Source: an uncultured Caballeronia sp.
GTDB taxonomy: Bacteria > Pseudomonadota > Gammaproteobacteria > Burkholderiales > Burkholderiaceae
DNA length: 41,446 nucleotides
Direction: 5' to 3'
NCBI GenBank assembly: GCA_940588625.1
Contig: CALNPU010000010.1
Span: forward strand, 1 to 41,446
Positions 19,807 to 29,440 of this stretch are shown in pieces. Position numbers and translations under genes: made by a program. The notes under the pieces are model-generated. The model had not been told where the DNA came from. It worked only from the letters and a program-made list of their open reading frames with translations, and searched no databases. Positions within the stretch are counted from its first letter, which is position 1; every line of letters starts with the position of its first letter.

Positions 19807-21738
19807 TTAGTCCTTCTTCACTTCCTTGAAGTCAGCGTCGACAACGTCGTCGTGCTGCTTCGGCGCCGCTTGCGCACCGGGACCGCCCGCCGCCGCGCTT
19901 TGCACTGCCGCCATGTCGGCGTACATCTTTTCGCCGAGTTTCTGCGACGCCGTTGCCAACGCTTCGATCTTCGCGTCGATCATTGCCTTGTCAACCGTGC
20001 TGTTCTTCAGCGCTTCTTCCAAGTCCTTCAACGCCGCTTCGATCTTCTCTTTCTCAGCCGCTTCAACCTTGTCGCCGTACTCAGCCACCGCCTTCTTCGT
20101 GCTGTGCACCAGCGCGTCGCCCTGATTGCGCGAGTCGGCCAGTTCACGCAGACGGTGATCTTCGTCGGCGTTCGCTTCGGCATCCTTCACCATCTTGTCG
20201 ATCTCGGCGTCCGACAGACCCGAGTTCGCCTTGATGACGATCTTGTTTTCCTTGCCGGTCGCCTTGTCTTTCGCGCCGACGTGGAGAATACCGTTCGCGT
20301 CGATGTCAAAGCTCACTTCAATCTGCGGCGTGCCGCGTGCTGCCGGCGGAATGCCTTCGAGGTTGAACTCGCCCAGCAGCTTGTTGCCGGCTGCCATTTC
20401 GCGCTCGCCCTGGAACACCTTGATCGTCACGGCGCTCTGGTTGTCGTCAGCGGTCGAATAGACCTGTGTGTGCTTGGTCGGAATGGTCGTGTTCTTGTTG
20501 ATCATCTTCGTCATCACGCCGCCGAGCGTTTCAATACCTAGCGACAACGGCGTCACGTCCAGCAGCAACACGTCCTTGCGGTCGCCCGACAGAACCTGGC
20601 CTTGAATCGCGGCGCCAACAGCCACGGCTTCGTCCGGGTTCACGTCGCGACGCGGTTCCTTGCCGAAGAATTCCTTCACCTTCTCCTGCACCTTCGGCAT
20701 ACGCGTCATACCGCCGACCAGGATGACGTCGTTGATCTCATCCAGCTTCACGCCGGCGTCCTTGGTGGCGACACGGCATGGTTCCATCGTGCGTTCGATC
20801 AGGTCTTCAACCAGCGACTCCAGCTTCGCACGCGTAATTTTGAGGTTCAAGTGCTTCGGACCCGACGCGTCCGCCGTGATGTACGGCAGGTTGATCTCGG
20901 TCTGAGCGGCCGACGACAATTCGATCTTCGCCTTTTCAGCCGCTTCCTTCAGGCGTTGCAGCGCGAGCACGTCCCTGCTCAGATCAACGCCTTGTTCCTT
21001 CTTGAACTCGGAGATGATGTAGTCAATGATGCGCTGGTCAAAATCTTCGCCGCCGAGGAACGTGTCGCCGTTCGTGGAGAGCACTTCGAACTGCTTCTCA
21101 CCGTCAACGTCCGCGATTTCGATGATCGACACGTCGAACGTACCGCCGCCCAAGTCGTATACGGCAATCTTGCGATCACCCTTTTCGTTCTTGTCCAGGC
21201 CAAATGCGAGCGCGGCTGCGGTCGGTTCGTTGATGATCCGCTTCACTTCCAGACCGGCGATACGCCCCGCGTCTTTCGTAGCCTGACGCTGGCTGTCGTT
21301 GAAGTAGGCCGGAACCGTAATCACGGCTTCCGTCACTTCTTCGCCGAGATAGTCTTCAGCGGTCTTTTTCATCTTGCGCAGCACTTCAGCCGAAATTTGC
21401 GGCGGCGCCAGTTTTTGATCGCGGGCTTCGACCCAGGCGTCGCCGTTATCGGCGCGCACGATCTTGTAAGGCATCAGCGCGATGTCCTTTTGCACTTCTT
21501 TTTCGTCGAAACGACGGCCAATCAACCGTTTGACTGCGTACAGCGTGTTCCTCGGGTTCGTAACCGACTGGCGCTTCGCCGGCGCGCCGACGAGAATTTC
21601 GTTGTCGTCTACATAAGCGATGATCGATGGCGTGGTGCGCGTGCCTTCCGCGTTCTCAATCACCTTGACCGTGTTGCCTTCCATGATCGCGACGCACGAG
21701 TTCGTCGTGCCCAGATCGATACCAATGATTCTGCCCAT
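19807..21738 (-). CDS. dnaK: Chaperone protein DnaK (Hsp70)
   Basis: This is the ATP-dependent Hsp70 chaperone, 643 aa. The nucleotide-binding domain carries [14 protein letters not shown] at the start, [32 protein letters not shown] and [11 protein letters not shown]; the linker/substrate domain has [18 protein letters not shown]; the C-terminal tail ends [14 protein letters not shown] at 21738 is preceded by a good Shine-Dalgarno (GGAGAG) and is the family start; the 47 codons upstream in frame are leader. A sigma-32-like promoter lies ~110 bases upstream. A long open frame on the opposite strand (20602-21834) is a coding shadow. Confidence 0.98.
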   Translation of the reverse strand: MGRIIGIDLGTTNSCVAIMEGNTVKVIENAEGTRTTPSIIAYVDDNEILVGAPAKRQSVTNPRNTLYAVKRLIGRRFDEKEVQKDIALMPYKIVRADNGDAWVEARDQKLAPPQISAEVLRKMKKTAEDYLGEEVTEAVITVPAYFNDSQRQATKDAGRIAGLEVKRIINEPTAAALAFGLDKNEKGDRKIAVYDLGGGTFDVSIIEIADVDGEKQFEVLSTNGDTFLGGEDFDQRIIDYIISEFKKEQGVDLSRDVLALQRLKEAAEKAKIELSSAAQTEINLPYITADASGPKHLNLKITRAKLESLVEDLIERTMEPCRVATKDAGVKLDEINDVILVGGMTRMPKVQEKVKEFFGKEPRRDVNPDEAVAVGAAIQGQVLSGDRKDVLLLDVTPLSLGIETLGGVMTKMINKNTTIPTKHTQVYSTADDNQSAVTIKVFQGEREMAAGNKLLGEFNLEGIPPAARGTPQIEVSFDIDANGILHVGAKDKATGKENKIVIKANSGLSDAEIDKMVKDAEANADEDHRLRELADSRNQGDALVHSTKKAVAEYGDKVEAAEKEKIEAALKDLEEALKNSTVDKAMIDAKIEALATASQKLGEKMYADMAAVQSAAAGGPGAQAAPKQHDDVVDADFKEVKKD

Positions 21739-21845
21739 TTTTATCACTCTCCTGACTTTGATTGCAGCAGGTCCGATTTTGCGTTTTCGACGTGTTTGAC
21801 GATCAAATTCGCTACCCGGAGGCCCAAAATTTAACCCTGTACGCC

Positions 21846-21873
21846 AAATAAGAGCGTTCGCATCGTTTTCAAG
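21846..21873 (-). promoter_or_regulatory. Putative sigma-32 heat-shock promoter of dnaK
   Basis: On the minus strand, CTTGAAA (21873-21867) is followed after 14 bases by CTTATTT (21852-21846). The -35 half is a perfect sigma-32 hexamer-plus; the -10 half departs from CCCCATNT at several positions. Its place in the 198-base gap upstream of dnaK suits a heat-shock start giving a ~100-base leader. Confidence 0.5.
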
Positions 21874-21936
21874 ACCCAAAACTGATGCTTTCCCGCTTTT
21901 TTTCAGCTGATCTGAAACTTTTCCTGACTTACCTGC

Positions 21937-22332
21937 TCAAGCTTTCGCTTCGAGCACCCGGATTTTCTCGCGGGCGGCAGCGACAGCGGCTTCGAACTGG
22001 CCAAGCCCATGCCAGCCGGTTGCTCGTCCCAGGCGCTTGCCCCGGTGGAAAAAGAACCACGTTGGTACGCCATGCAGCATGAAACGGCGGTCGAGATCGC
22101 AATGCTCGTAGACATTGCTGTGAAACCATTTCAGCCCGAGCGCCCGAATTTCGTCCGGTTTTGCGAACATCGCCTTCTTCGCGGTTTCGCAGTTGAAGCA
22201 CTCGAAACCCCAGAAAAACACGACGGCCAATTCGTCCGCTGCCGACTCAAGACCGGCATCGAACGTCTCGGCGCTCAATTCCTGCATGTCAAAAACGGCA
22301 AACGCGGTAGCGCCGACGGGGATATTGACCAT
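21937..22332 (-). CDS. Thioredoxin-fold protein between grpE and dnaK
   Basis: The protein has 131 aa (116 if it starts at the second Met, 22287, which is the more family-like MQELSAETFDAGL). It has a thioredoxin fold with an unusual redox motif, ECFNCET (CFNC instead of CGPC), then the cis-Pro segment HGVPTWFFFHRGKRLGRATGW. Cytoplasmic, no signal peptide. It lies 25 bases after grpE, so the two are likely cotranscribed, and it may be expressed under heat shock. Thioredoxins reduce protein disulfides; the client is unknown. No clear Shine-Dalgarno precedes either start. Confidence 0.8.
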   Translation of the reverse strand: MVNIPVGATAFAVFDMQELSAETFDAGLESAADELAVVFFWGFECFNCETAKKAMFAKPDEIRALGLKWFHSNVYEHCDLDRRFMLHGVPTWFFFHRGKRLGRATGWHGLGQFEAAVAAAREKIRVLEAKA

Positions 22333-22357
22333 GCAGCAGCGTCTTTAGCCGGCACGC

Positions 22358-22939
22358 TTATTTCGGCGCGGCAACGGTGACCAGCGCCGGACGCAAAACG
22401 CGGTCCGCAATCACATAGCCCTTTTGCAGCACCGAGACCACCGTGTTCGCGTCCTGGTCGGCTAGCACCATCGAAATAGCCTGATGGCGATGTGGATTGA
22501 ACTTCTCGCCAACCGGATTGACCTCGACCACACGGCCCTTTTCGAGCGCAGCAGTCAGTTGGCGCAGCGTCAGCTCAACGCCTTCGCGGACTTTTGCCAG
22601 GTCGGTGGATGAATGCGTCAGCGCGGCTTCCAGGCTGTCGAGCACCGGCAACAGGTTCTCCGCGAGATTTTCAATCGCGAATTTATGCGCCTTCTGCACA
22701 TCTTCCTGCGCCCGGCGCCGCACATTCTCGGTCTCGGCTTTCGCGCGCAAAAACTCTTCTTGCAACGACGTTGCCCGCGCTTGCGCTTCGGCGAGCAATA
22801 CTTCGATTTCGTTTGCGTCGACGGTTTCCGGTGCGGAAGTCCCGTCCGGCACGCCGGGCTGCTGGATAGTTCGAGCCGCCGCGGGATTGTCAACGGGCGT
22901 GGGGTTCTGGCTCGCGGAATTGTCTTGCGTGTTTTCCAT
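22358..22939 (-). CDS. grpE: Nucleotide exchange factor GrpE
   Basis: GrpE releases ADP from DnaK. The 193-aa protein starts [10 protein letters not shown] at ATG 22939, preferred over an upstream in-frame Met at 22987. It shows a disordered acidic N-terminus, a long coiled coil (residues ~50-95, with [20 protein letters not shown]) and the C-terminal beta domain ([41 protein letters not shown]). Length and motifs are normal. Confidence 0.95.
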   Translation of the reverse strand: MENTQDNSASQNPTPVDNPAAARTIQQPGVPDGTSAPETVDANEIEVLLAEAQARATSLQEEFLRAKAETENVRRRAQEDVQKAHKFAIENLAENLLPVLDSLEAALTHSSTDLAKVREGVELTLRQLTAALEKGRVVEVNPVGEKFNPHRHQAISMVLADQDANTVVSVLQKGYVIADRVLRPALVTVAAPK

Positions 22940-23405
22940 GTCGCTTGAGATTTTGTTATGGGTGAAAACGGATGAAATCGAACGCAAAGTTGCGGCTTCG
23001 GCTCATCAAAAAGCTGCCGATGATAACCGCCAACTCAACGTTGCAAAAACACAACGGGCCTGAACGGCGGACAGTGCGAATAATAAAGTGAGGTACATTC
23101 TTTGTTCGTCCCGAGAAACCCATCTGAGGCTCAGACGAGCGTTTTCAAGGGGTTGCCATGCGCTTTCCGGGACCCTTTCTAGGCTGCGGAAATGGCCGGT
23201 TACAACCATTTTCGACCTGTCATCAGATTCAGATTGAGCCGGTTGACTGCCTACAGTTCGAACATGACTCTGGAAGCACTAGCACTAGTTAACCCTAATC
23301 TTACGATTGCCCGAAGCCAAGTTTTTTTTAATCGCTAAAGCTTGTTTCAAGTCAGCTCTAGCGCCCGTTTTTCAGAGTTGTTGCGTTTTGTTACAGGGGG
23401 TACCC
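22940..23405. other. Intergenic region upstream of grpE and of the small ORF at 23406
   Basis: These 466 bases contain no convincing gene on either strand. They must hold the grpE promoter (minus strand) and a promoter for the small plus-strand ORF. I looked for a CIRCE operator (TTAGCACTC-N9-GAGTGCTAA) because hrcA is nearby and did not find one here or elsewhere in the window. No clean sigma-32 motif could be assigned to grpE. Confidence 0.5.
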
Positions 23406-23567
23406 ATGAAACTGACCTTTGCTATTGCGATCGTCGCATTGGTACTCGTTGGGGGCACCACGACCATCTGCATGTCAGGCGCGGTCAACGACCGCACCAC
23501 GGAGTACGGCGGCATCTCGGCCACCATGGAACACTTTTTCAGTCCGAACCTGAAAGTTTGTCGATAA
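23406..23567 (+). CDS. Small predicted membrane or exported protein (53 aa)
   Basis: ATG at 23406 follows a strong purine-rich ribosome-binding site (AGGGGG, ~6 bases away). The product has a basic start and a hydrophobic helix (LTFAIAIVALVLVGG), then a polar tail (NDRTTEYGGISATMEHFF). It is a signal peptide or single membrane anchor. I do not recognise a family. Its 3' end overlaps the 3' end of hslR on the other strand, so the tail is partly constrained by that gene. The good ribosome-binding site and typical signal sequence favour a real gene. Confidence 0.55.
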   Translation: MKLTFAIAIVALVLVGGTTTICMSGAVNDRTTEYGGISATMEHFFSPNLKVCR

Positions 23568-23945
23568 TGCGCCGGTCGCGCTTGGTTGGGCGACCCTGCA
23601 ATGCGGCTGCCGGTTCGCGATACGTCTTCCTCCGCTCATTCTCCGCCACGCGTTTTTCCCGTCCGAATCGGTTTCCGCATAAAGCGTTTGCGCGATGGGT
23701 GCGAGACCGCGCACTTCGCAAATTCCCAGTACGTTCACTTGCCAAAGCACGTGTTCAATCTCGATCTCCACGAGATCGCCAACGCGCACATCCTTGGACG
23801 GCTTCACGTTCGCGCCGTCAATTCGCACGCGGCCCTTCTCGACGGCGTTGCTAGCCAATGAACGCGTTTTGAAAAAACGCGCTGCCCACAGCCATTTATC
23901 GATACGCAGGCGCGCGCCGGAGTCCGTTGAGATCTGGTAGTTCAC
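23475..23945 (-). CDS. hslR: Hsp15-like S4-domain RNA-binding protein, C-terminus frameshifted
   Basis: Hsp15 binds stalled 50S subunits carrying nascent-chain tRNA and is heat-induced. The S4 RNA-binding domain is intact (residues ~12-75: RLRIDKWLWAARFFKTRSLA, then EKGRVRIDGANVKPSKDVRVGD). After AETDSDG (~residue 94) one base is missing near 23658-23663. The family tail (EKRVAENERRKTYREP, then GRPTKRDRRIIDK) continues in the other frame to a stop at 23539-23541. As written, the gene instead encodes ~60 foreign residues to 23475. The lost tail is basic and probably helps RNA binding, so function is uncertain. It lies 19 bases after hemH in the same operon. Confidence 0.8.
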   Translation of the reverse strand: MNYQISTDSGARLRIDKWLWAARFFKTRSLASNAVEKGRVRIDGANVKPSKDVRVGDLVEIEIEHVLWQVNVLGICEVRGLAPIAQTLYAETDSDGKNAWRRMSGGRRIANRQPHCRVAQPSATGALSTNFQVRTEKVFHGGRDAAVLRGAVVDRA

Positions 23946-23964
23946 AAGTGGTCAGTAAGGTGGT

Positions 23965-25032
23965 CTATGCAGCCGCGCTCAGCGTTTGCGGCACCTGCAT
24001 CGGCCAGCCCTGCAGGTGCTGCGCGACAATTTCGCCCAGCGCCTTGATCCAGGCCGGCGATGCATTCAGGCAGGGAATCCGGTGAAACTCCTTGCCGCCC
24101 GCGTGCAGGAATTCATCACGCACTTCAATGCCAATTTCCTCGATGGTTTCCAGGCAATCCGACGTAAAACCCGGGCAGAACACGTCCACTCGCTTCACAC
24201 TCGCCGCGCCGAGTTCGGCCAGCGAGGGCGCGGTATAAGGCTGCAGCCATTCTGCCCGGCCAAAACGTGATTGAAATGTCACCCGGCATTCGACCGGCGA
24301 CAACCCGAGTGCCGCCATGAGCAACGATCCGGTCTGTTGACACTGATCATGGTATGGGTCGCCGAGATCCATGGTGCGCTTTGGCACGCCGTGGAAACTC
24401 AGCACCAGCCGGTCACCCGCCGCGAAGTCCGGCTGGCCATGATGCCGCCAATAGTCCCGTACCTGCTCGGCCAGCGCGCCAATATAGGCCGGATGGTCAG
24501 CATATTGGCGGATGGTGCGCAGTTCCGGCTGGTTGCGTACGCGCCGCAAGGCGTTGAACGCGTCGTCAAACACTGTGGCCGTGGTCGACGACGAGTATTG
24601 CGGATACATGGGTACCAGCAGCACATGCTCGGCGCCTTCCAGCTTGAGTTGATTCATCATGGCTGGAATGCCGGGCGTCCCGTAGCGCATGGCGTAGTCA
24701 ACTATCACGTGATAGTCGTTCACCATGAACAAGCGCCGCAACCCCTCCACCTGCTTTTCCGTATAGACCCGCAAGGGCGAGCCTTCTGGCAGCCATACCT
24801 GGGCATATTTCTTCGCCGACACCCGGCCGCGAAACGGCAGGATTGCCAGCCGCAGGATCACCTGCCACGCGAGCGCCGGAATTTCCACCACCCGCGGGTC
24901 CGACAAGAATTGCGCAAGGTACTTGCGCACGACCTTGGGCGTGGGCGCGTCTGGCGTGCCGAGGTTGATCAGCAGCACCGCAACGCGATGCGAAGCGGAA
25001 GGCTGCGGAGGCAACTCGAGGTCGTAGTGCAT
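23965..25032 (-). CDS. hemH: Ferrochelatase
   Basis: HemH inserts Fe2+ into protoporphyrin IX, the last step of heme synthesis. The 355-aa protein has [14 protein letters not shown] near the N-terminus, [25 protein letters not shown], the catalytic His in [32 protein letters not shown] and the late [15 protein letters not shown] with the active-site Glu. I chose ATG at 25032 (MHYDLELPP); an upstream in-frame ATG at 25056 would add eight residues. Neither start has a strong ribosome-binding site. A (TTAC)3 simple repeat lies just before the 25056 start. Intact. Confidence 0.94.
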   Translation of the reverse strand: MHYDLELPPQPSASHRVAVLLINLGTPDAPTPKVVRKYLAQFLSDPRVVEIPALAWQVILRLAILPFRGRVSAKKYAQVWLPEGSPLRVYTEKQVEGLRRLFMVNDYHVIVDYAMRYGTPGIPAMMNQLKLEGAEHVLLVPMYPQYSSSTTATVFDDAFNALRRVRNQPELRTIRQYADHPAYIGALAEQVRDYWRHHGQPDFAAGDRLVLSFHGVPKRTMDLGDPYHDQCQQTGSLLMAALGLSPVECRVTFQSRFGRAEWLQPYTAPSLAELGAASVKRVDVFCPGFTSDCLETIEEIGIEVRDEFLHAGGKEFHRIPCLNASPAWIKALGEIVAQHLQGWPMQVPQTLSAAA

Positions 25033-25228
25033 AAAAGAAAGAGGCTGTGAGCCCATGTAAGTAAGTAAGTGAAACCCATTATAGCGGCGGCTTTCGGAAC
25101 GCAACATCGACCAAACGGCCGAGTGGTGCAGGGGACTTGGGACATGGCAAGATGGGTTGTCTGCCGGGGTTCGCAGCATTTTGTGGGCCGCACCGGCGGA
25201 TGGTTTGTTGCAAGCTGCTTGTACCGGC

Positions 25229-26245
25229 CTACTGCTGACTGAGCGAGAGGGACAGCAGGCGCGCGGTGATATCGACAATGGGAATGACGCGGTTGTACGC
25301 CATCCGCGTGGGTCCGATCACCCCCAGCGTCCCCACGATTGTCCCGTTCACTTCATAGGGCGCGGTCACCACGCTCATTTCCTCGATCGGCACGAGATTC
25401 GACTCGCCGCCTATAAATATCTGCACGCCTTGCGCGTGGCTCGAAACATCGAGTAATTCAAGGAGACTCGTCTTTTGGTCGAACACGTTGAAAAGCTTGC
25501 GCAGCTGCGCCATGTCGGAGGAAAGATCCGCCACTTCCAGCAGGTTGCGTTCGCCGGAAATCAGCAGGGTGTCGCCCTGATCCGTTTCGTCAACGCTCGC
25601 GGCCATCGCTGCCTGCATCAGCGAGGTCATGTCGCCGCGCAACGCGTCGATCTCCTCGCGCAGCCGGCGGCGTACTTCGTCGAAGGAAAAACCGGCGAAA
25701 TTCGCGTTGATATAGTTCGATGCCTCGGTGAGCTGCGATGGGGAGTAGTCGCGCTGAGTCGCCATGATGTGGTTCTGCACGTCGCCTTCCGGCGTCACAA
25801 TGATCAGCAGGATGCGTTTGTCGGACAGGCGCATGAACTCGATCTGCTTGAACATGTGGCTGCGGCGCGGCGTGAGAATGACGCCCGTGAACTGCGAAAG
25901 ATTCGACAGCACGCTCGCGGCGGCAGCCACGATCTTCGCCGGCTCGCCGCCCTGCAGCTTGATCTTGACGGCGGACGTCATGGCTTCGTCGTCGGTGGTT
26001 TCGACGGTGAGCATGGTGTCCACGAAGAGCCGGTAGCCGCGTGGAGTGGGAATCCGTCCTGCCGACGTATGCGGACTCACCACCAGCCCGAGGTCCTCCA
26101 GATCCGACATGACGTTGCGGATGGTGGCCGGGCTGAGCTCGAGTCCGGAGTAACGCGAAAGCGTGCGGGAACCGACCGGCTGACCTTCGGCGATATAGTG
26201 TTCGATTAGCGTCTTGAGGAGGGTCTGGGCACGTTGGTCTAGCAT
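25229..26245 (-). CDS. hrcA: Heat-inducible transcription repressor HrcA
   Basis: HrcA represses class I heat-shock genes by binding CIRCE operators. The 338-aa protein has an N-terminal winged helix (residues ~1-75: [19 protein letters not shown], then [19 protein letters not shown] and [16 protein letters not shown]) and the GAF-like C-terminal domain with [18 protein letters not shown] and [16 protein letters not shown]. Intact and of normal length. No CIRCE is visible in the window, so its targets (often groESL) lie elsewhere. It heads the hrcA-hemH-hslR minus-strand run and is divergent from nadK. Confidence 0.95.
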   Translation of the reverse strand: MLDQRAQTLLKTLIEHYIAEGQPVGSRTLSRYSGLELSPATIRNVMSDLEDLGLVVSPHTSAGRIPTPRGYRLFVDTMLTVETTDDEAMTSAVKIKLQGGEPAKIVAAAASVLSNLSQFTGVILTPRRSHMFKQIEFMRLSDKRILLIIVTPEGDVQNHIMATQRDYSPSQLTEASNYINANFAGFSFDEVRRRLREEIDALRGDMTSLMQAAMAASVDETDQGDTLLISGERNLLEVADLSSDMAQLRKLFNVFDQKTSLLELLDVSSHAQGVQIFIGGESNLVPIEEMSVVTAPYEVNGTIVGTLGVIGPTRMAYNRVIPIVDITARLLSLSLSQQ

Positions 26246-26476
26246 GGGGAAATTTTAGCTCAACGTGTAAGGAAACAGCGAGCACACCAAATGTGGCAAT
26301 GACGAGTTGACGTTATTTTGTCATTCATCCGTCATCAATTCATGATCGATACCATTCTAGCGACAATTCCCCGTTACGCCGGGGCTTAGCATATATAGGA
26401 CAACCCAACGCGCCGGAACGCTTCACGGACGTGACGCACGGTTCTTTTCGACACTCACCTATGGTGTAATGCCGGC

Positions 26477-27379
26477 ATGGAAATTGGTACCCAATTCAAG
26501 ACTGTTGCGCTCGTGGGGCGCAACAATACGCTCGGCATCAGGGAGCCGCTGACAGCGCTCGCCGCGTGCATTGTGAAACGCGGGTTCAGCGTCGTGTTCG
26601 AAGCGGAAACGGCGCACGATGTTGGCGTGACCGACTACCCCGCGTTGACCGCGCAGGGAATTGGCGCACGCGCGGATGTGGCGGTCGTGCTGGGCGGCGA
26701 CGGCACCATGCTCGGCATTGGGCGGCAGCTCGCGCCGTATCGCACGCCGCTGATCGGCGTCAATCATGGGCGGCTCGGTTTCATCACGGACATCACGCTG
26801 GCCGAAATACACGAGCTGGTGCCGCAAATGCTCGCCGGCAGTTTTGAGCGCGAAGAGCGGACCTTGCTCGAAGCGCGCATTGTCCGGGACGGCCGGCCGA
26901 TCTACCACGCGCTGGCGTTCAACGACGTCGTGGTGAATCGGAGCGGTTTCTCGGGTATGGCGGAACTGCGCGTGTCGGTGGATGGGCGCTTCATGTACAA
27001 CCAGCGCTCGGACGGGCTGATTGTCGCCACCCCTACGGGTTCGACCGCGTATGCCCTCTCCTCGTCCGGACCGATCCTGCATCCGCAATTGCAGGGATTC
27101 GTACTTGTACCAATCGCGCCGCATTCGCTGTCGAATCGTCCAATTGTCTTGCCCGACAACTCTCAGGTGGATATTCAGATTATTGGCGGGCGCGACGTCA
27201 ACGTGAATTTCGACATGCAGTCGTTTACCGCAGTCGAATTGAACGACACCATTGAAGTGCGGCGTTCGCGCCATACCTTGCCGGTGTTGCACCCGGTCGG
27301 CTACAGCCATTACGCCACGCTGCGCAAGAAGCTGCACTGGAACGAATATCCCTCGCACGAAGACGCCACGAAACTCTAG
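26477..27379 (+). CDS. nadK: NAD kinase
   Basis: NadK phosphorylates NAD to NADP. The 300-aa protein starts at ATG 26477 and shows KTVALVGR at the N-terminus, the GGDGTMLG motif (~residue 73), [23 protein letters not shown], and the donor/acceptor loop [20 protein letters not shown]. It ends six bases before recN, so the two are probably one operon. The 231-base divergent spacer to hrcA contains promoter-like AT-rich DNA but no gene. Confidence 0.96.
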   Translation: MEIGTQFKTVALVGRNNTLGIREPLTALAACIVKRGFSVVFEAETAHDVGVTDYPALTAQGIGARADVAVVLGGDGTMLGIGRQLAPYRTPLIGVNHGRLGFITDITLAEIHELVPQMLAGSFEREERTLLEARIVRDGRPIYHALAFNDVVVNRSGFSGMAELRVSVDGRFMYNQRSDGLIVATPTGSTAYALSSSGPILHPQLQGFVLVPIAPHSLSNRPIVLPDNSQVDIQIIGGRDVNVNFDMQSFTAVELNDTIEVRRSRHTLPVLHPVGYSHYATLRKKLHWNEYPSHEDATKL

Positions 27380-27385
27380 ACGCCC

Positions 27386-29041
27386 ATGCTCCGCCATCTC
27401 TCGATTCGCGACTTCGTCATTGTCGCCGCGCTAGACCTCGAGTTCGAGCGCGGCTTCACCGTATTTTCAGGCGAAACCGGCGCCGGCAAATCGATTCTCA
27501 TCGACGCCCTCGCGCTCACGCTCGGCGCCCGCGCCGACACCAGCATTGTGCGGACCGGCGAAGCGCGAGCAGACATCACGGCCGAGTTTTCGACTCATGC
27601 GCAGGTGTCGCGCTGGCTGGACGAGCACGCACTGGCTATCGGCGACGCCGACACGGTCATGCTGCGGCGCGTAGTCGATTCGAGCGGGCATTCCCGGGCG
27701 TTCATCAACGGGACGCCGGCCACGCTCGTGCAACTGCGGGAACTGAGCGAAATGCTCGTCGACATCCACGGCCAGCACGCCCATAAATTGCTGATGCGCC
27801 CGGACGCCCAGCGGGAGCTCTTCGACACCCACGCGGGCCTTCTCGACGCAGCGCAGAAAGTGGCGCGGGCACATAGGGTCTGGCGCGGCGCCTCGCGCGC
27901 GGTGGAGCTGGCGCAGGACCGCGATCGCGAGTTGCAACTGGAACGCGAGCGTCTTGCGTGGCAGTTGAGCGAACTCGAGAAACTTGCGCCGCAGCCGGAC
28001 GAATGGGAAGAAGTGAGCGCAGAGCATCATCGGCTATCGCATTCGGCCAGTTTGATCGACGGTGTGCAAGGCGCCCTGAACGTGCTGTCCGAATCGGACG
28101 AAGCGATGATTACGCAGCTCTCCGTGATCGTGTCGAAGCTGCGGAGTCTTGTCGATATCGACCCTGCGTTGGCCGACGTGCTGGCTTCGCTCGAACCTGC
28201 CGAAATTCAATTGCAGGAAGCGTCGTATTCGCTCTCCCACTATGCGCAGCGGCTCGAACTCGATCCGAATCGCTTGGCGCAAGTCGAGCATCGGATGGAA
28301 CAACTGCATTCGGCTGCGCGCAAGTTCCGCATGCAACCCGAAGCGTTGCCCAAGGAGCACGCGGAGCGGCGCAGGCAACTGGCGGCGCTCGATGCCGCCG
28401 CCGATCTCGATGCGCTGCACGCGGCGGTCGCCAAGGCGAAAGAAGTTTATCTGGCGGAAGCGACGGTGTTGTCGAAGGCACGCGGGAAAGCTGCGAAGTC
28501 GCTTGGCAAGGCAGTCACCAAGGGCATGCAGGAATTGTCGATGGTGGGCGGCAGCTTTGACGTCGCGCTCGTGCCGCTTGCAGAGGGCGACGCGAACGGG
28601 CTCGAGCAGATCGAATTCCGGGTGGCCGGGCATGCGGGTGTGACATTGCGGCCGTTGGCGAAGGTCGCGTCTGGCGGCGAACTCGCGCGGATCAGTCTCG
28701 CGTTGGCTGTGATTGCAAGCACGGGGAGCCCGACCCCCACATTGATTTTCGACGAAGTGGATACGGGAATTGGCGGTGGTGTGGCGGAAGTAGTCGGGCG
28801 TTTGCTGCATCAACTGGGCCGCGACCGGCAGGTGTTGTGCGTGACGCATTTGCCGCAGGTCGCAGCGCGCGGCGATCATCATTTCCAGGTGGCGAAAGCC
28901 GGAGACTCAGCGGGCAGAACGGTCAGCACAGTTACGCCGCTGGATAAATCGAAGCGCGTTGAGGAAGTCGCGCGCATGCTGGGCGGGCTCGAAATCACGG
29001 CCACGACCCGCAAGCACGCGAAGGAAATGCTTGCTGCGTAA
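27386..29041 (+). CDS. recN: DNA repair protein RecN
   Basis: RecN is an SMC-like ATPase for double-strand break repair. The 551-aa protein has Walker A GETGAGKS (~residues 30-37), a central coiled coil (~150-360) and, at the C-terminus, the ABC signature ASGGELARISLALAV plus Walker B LIFDEVDTGIGG (~residue 454) followed by VCVTHLPQVAA-type sequence (VLCVTHLPQ). ATG 27386 is six bases after nadK. Intact from end to end, so recombinational repair probably remains in this decaying genome. Confidence 0.96.
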   Translation: MLRHLSIRDFVIVAALDLEFERGFTVFSGETGAGKSILIDALALTLGARADTSIVRTGEARADITAEFSTHAQVSRWLDEHALAIGDADTVMLRRVVDSSGHSRAFINGTPATLVQLRELSEMLVDIHGQHAHKLLMRPDAQRELFDTHAGLLDAAQKVARAHRVWRGASRAVELAQDRDRELQLERERLAWQLSELEKLAPQPDEWEEVSAEHHRLSHSASLIDGVQGALNVLSESDEAMITQLSVIVSKLRSLVDIDPALADVLASLEPAEIQLQEASYSLSHYAQRLELDPNRLAQVEHRMEQLHSAARKFRMQPEALPKEHAERRRQLAALDAAADLDALHAAVAKAKEVYLAEATVLSKARGKAAKSLGKAVTKGMQELSMVGGSFDVALVPLAEGDANGLEQIEFRVAGHAGVTLRPLAKVASGGELARISLALAVIASTGSPTPTLIFDEVDTGIGGGVAEVVGRLLHQLGRDRQVLCVTHLPQVAARGDHHFQVAKAGDSAGRTVSTVTPLDKSKRVEEVARMLGGLEITATTRKHAKEMLAA

Positions 29042-29096
29042 GCGGTGCATGCTGTCGACACCGCCGTTACGGCCGCTATATGCCCGTTTTTCGGCC

Positions 29097-29148
29097 TTGT
29101 GATAGCCTAAGCTAGGCTATCTAAGCTAACGATAGCCTAGCTAAGCTA
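29097..29148 (+). promoter_or_regulatory. Repeated palindromic operator/promoter of the vapBC remnant
   Basis: GATAGCCTA (29101-29109) and TAGGCTATC (29113-29121) form a 9-bp palindrome with a 3-base spacer. GATAGCCTA recurs directly at 29131-29139, and CTAAGCTA occurs three times (29107, 29121, 29141). This array ends ten bases before the antitoxin start. Toxin-antitoxin operons are usually autoregulated by antitoxin binding such palindromes; a TTGTGA (29097-29102) could be the -35. The operator looks well preserved although both genes are broken. Confidence 0.6.
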
Positions 29149-29159
29149 ATGAGAACGCC

Positions 29160-29440
29160 ATGCCAACCATCACTGTCAACATGCACGAGGCCAAAAACGA
29201 GGCCAAAATCAACCTGTCGCTGCTGGTCGAGAAGGCGGTGCAGGGCGAATCCGTTGTAATTGCCAAAGTCGGCAAGCCAATGGTGCGGATCATTGCCATA
29301 GACGCCCCGGTGCCGGCCAAGAGGAAGCGGATCGGTTTCTTGCCGGTCAGGTCACCGTGCCTGATGCGCAGGCGTTCAAAGATCTGGGCAGTGACGAAAT
29401 CACCGCGATGTTTGGCGGTAACTTTGGCGGTAACGAATGA
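29160..29440 (+). pseudogene. Type II antitoxin (Phd/VapB family), frameshifted
   Basis: ATG 29160 opens MPTITVNMHEAK, then a four-residue repeat (NEAK) and INLSLLVEKAVQGE, VVIAKVGKPMVRI and IDAPVPAKRKRIGFL, a typical Phd/YefM-fold DNA-binding antitoxin. The repeat is a 12-base tandem duplication (29186-29209) inserting four extra residues in the first helix. Near 29340 a base is missing. The expected tail (AGQVTVPDA, DLGSDEITAMFGGN), which would bind and neutralise the toxin, lies in the other frame and ends at TGA 29438-29440. The DNA-binding half could still be made. Confidence 0.8.

Noticed and set aside
20602..21834. 410-codon open frame on the plus strand opposite dnaK
   Set aside because: It mirrors dnaK codon structure in a GC-rich gene. 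Frames antisense to dnaK are a known source of false 'NAD-glutamate dehydrogenase' annotations.
25056..25071. (GTAA)3 simple repeat ahead of hemH as a phase-variation tract
   Set aside because: Only three units and outside the preferred coding start; too short to suggest slippage control.
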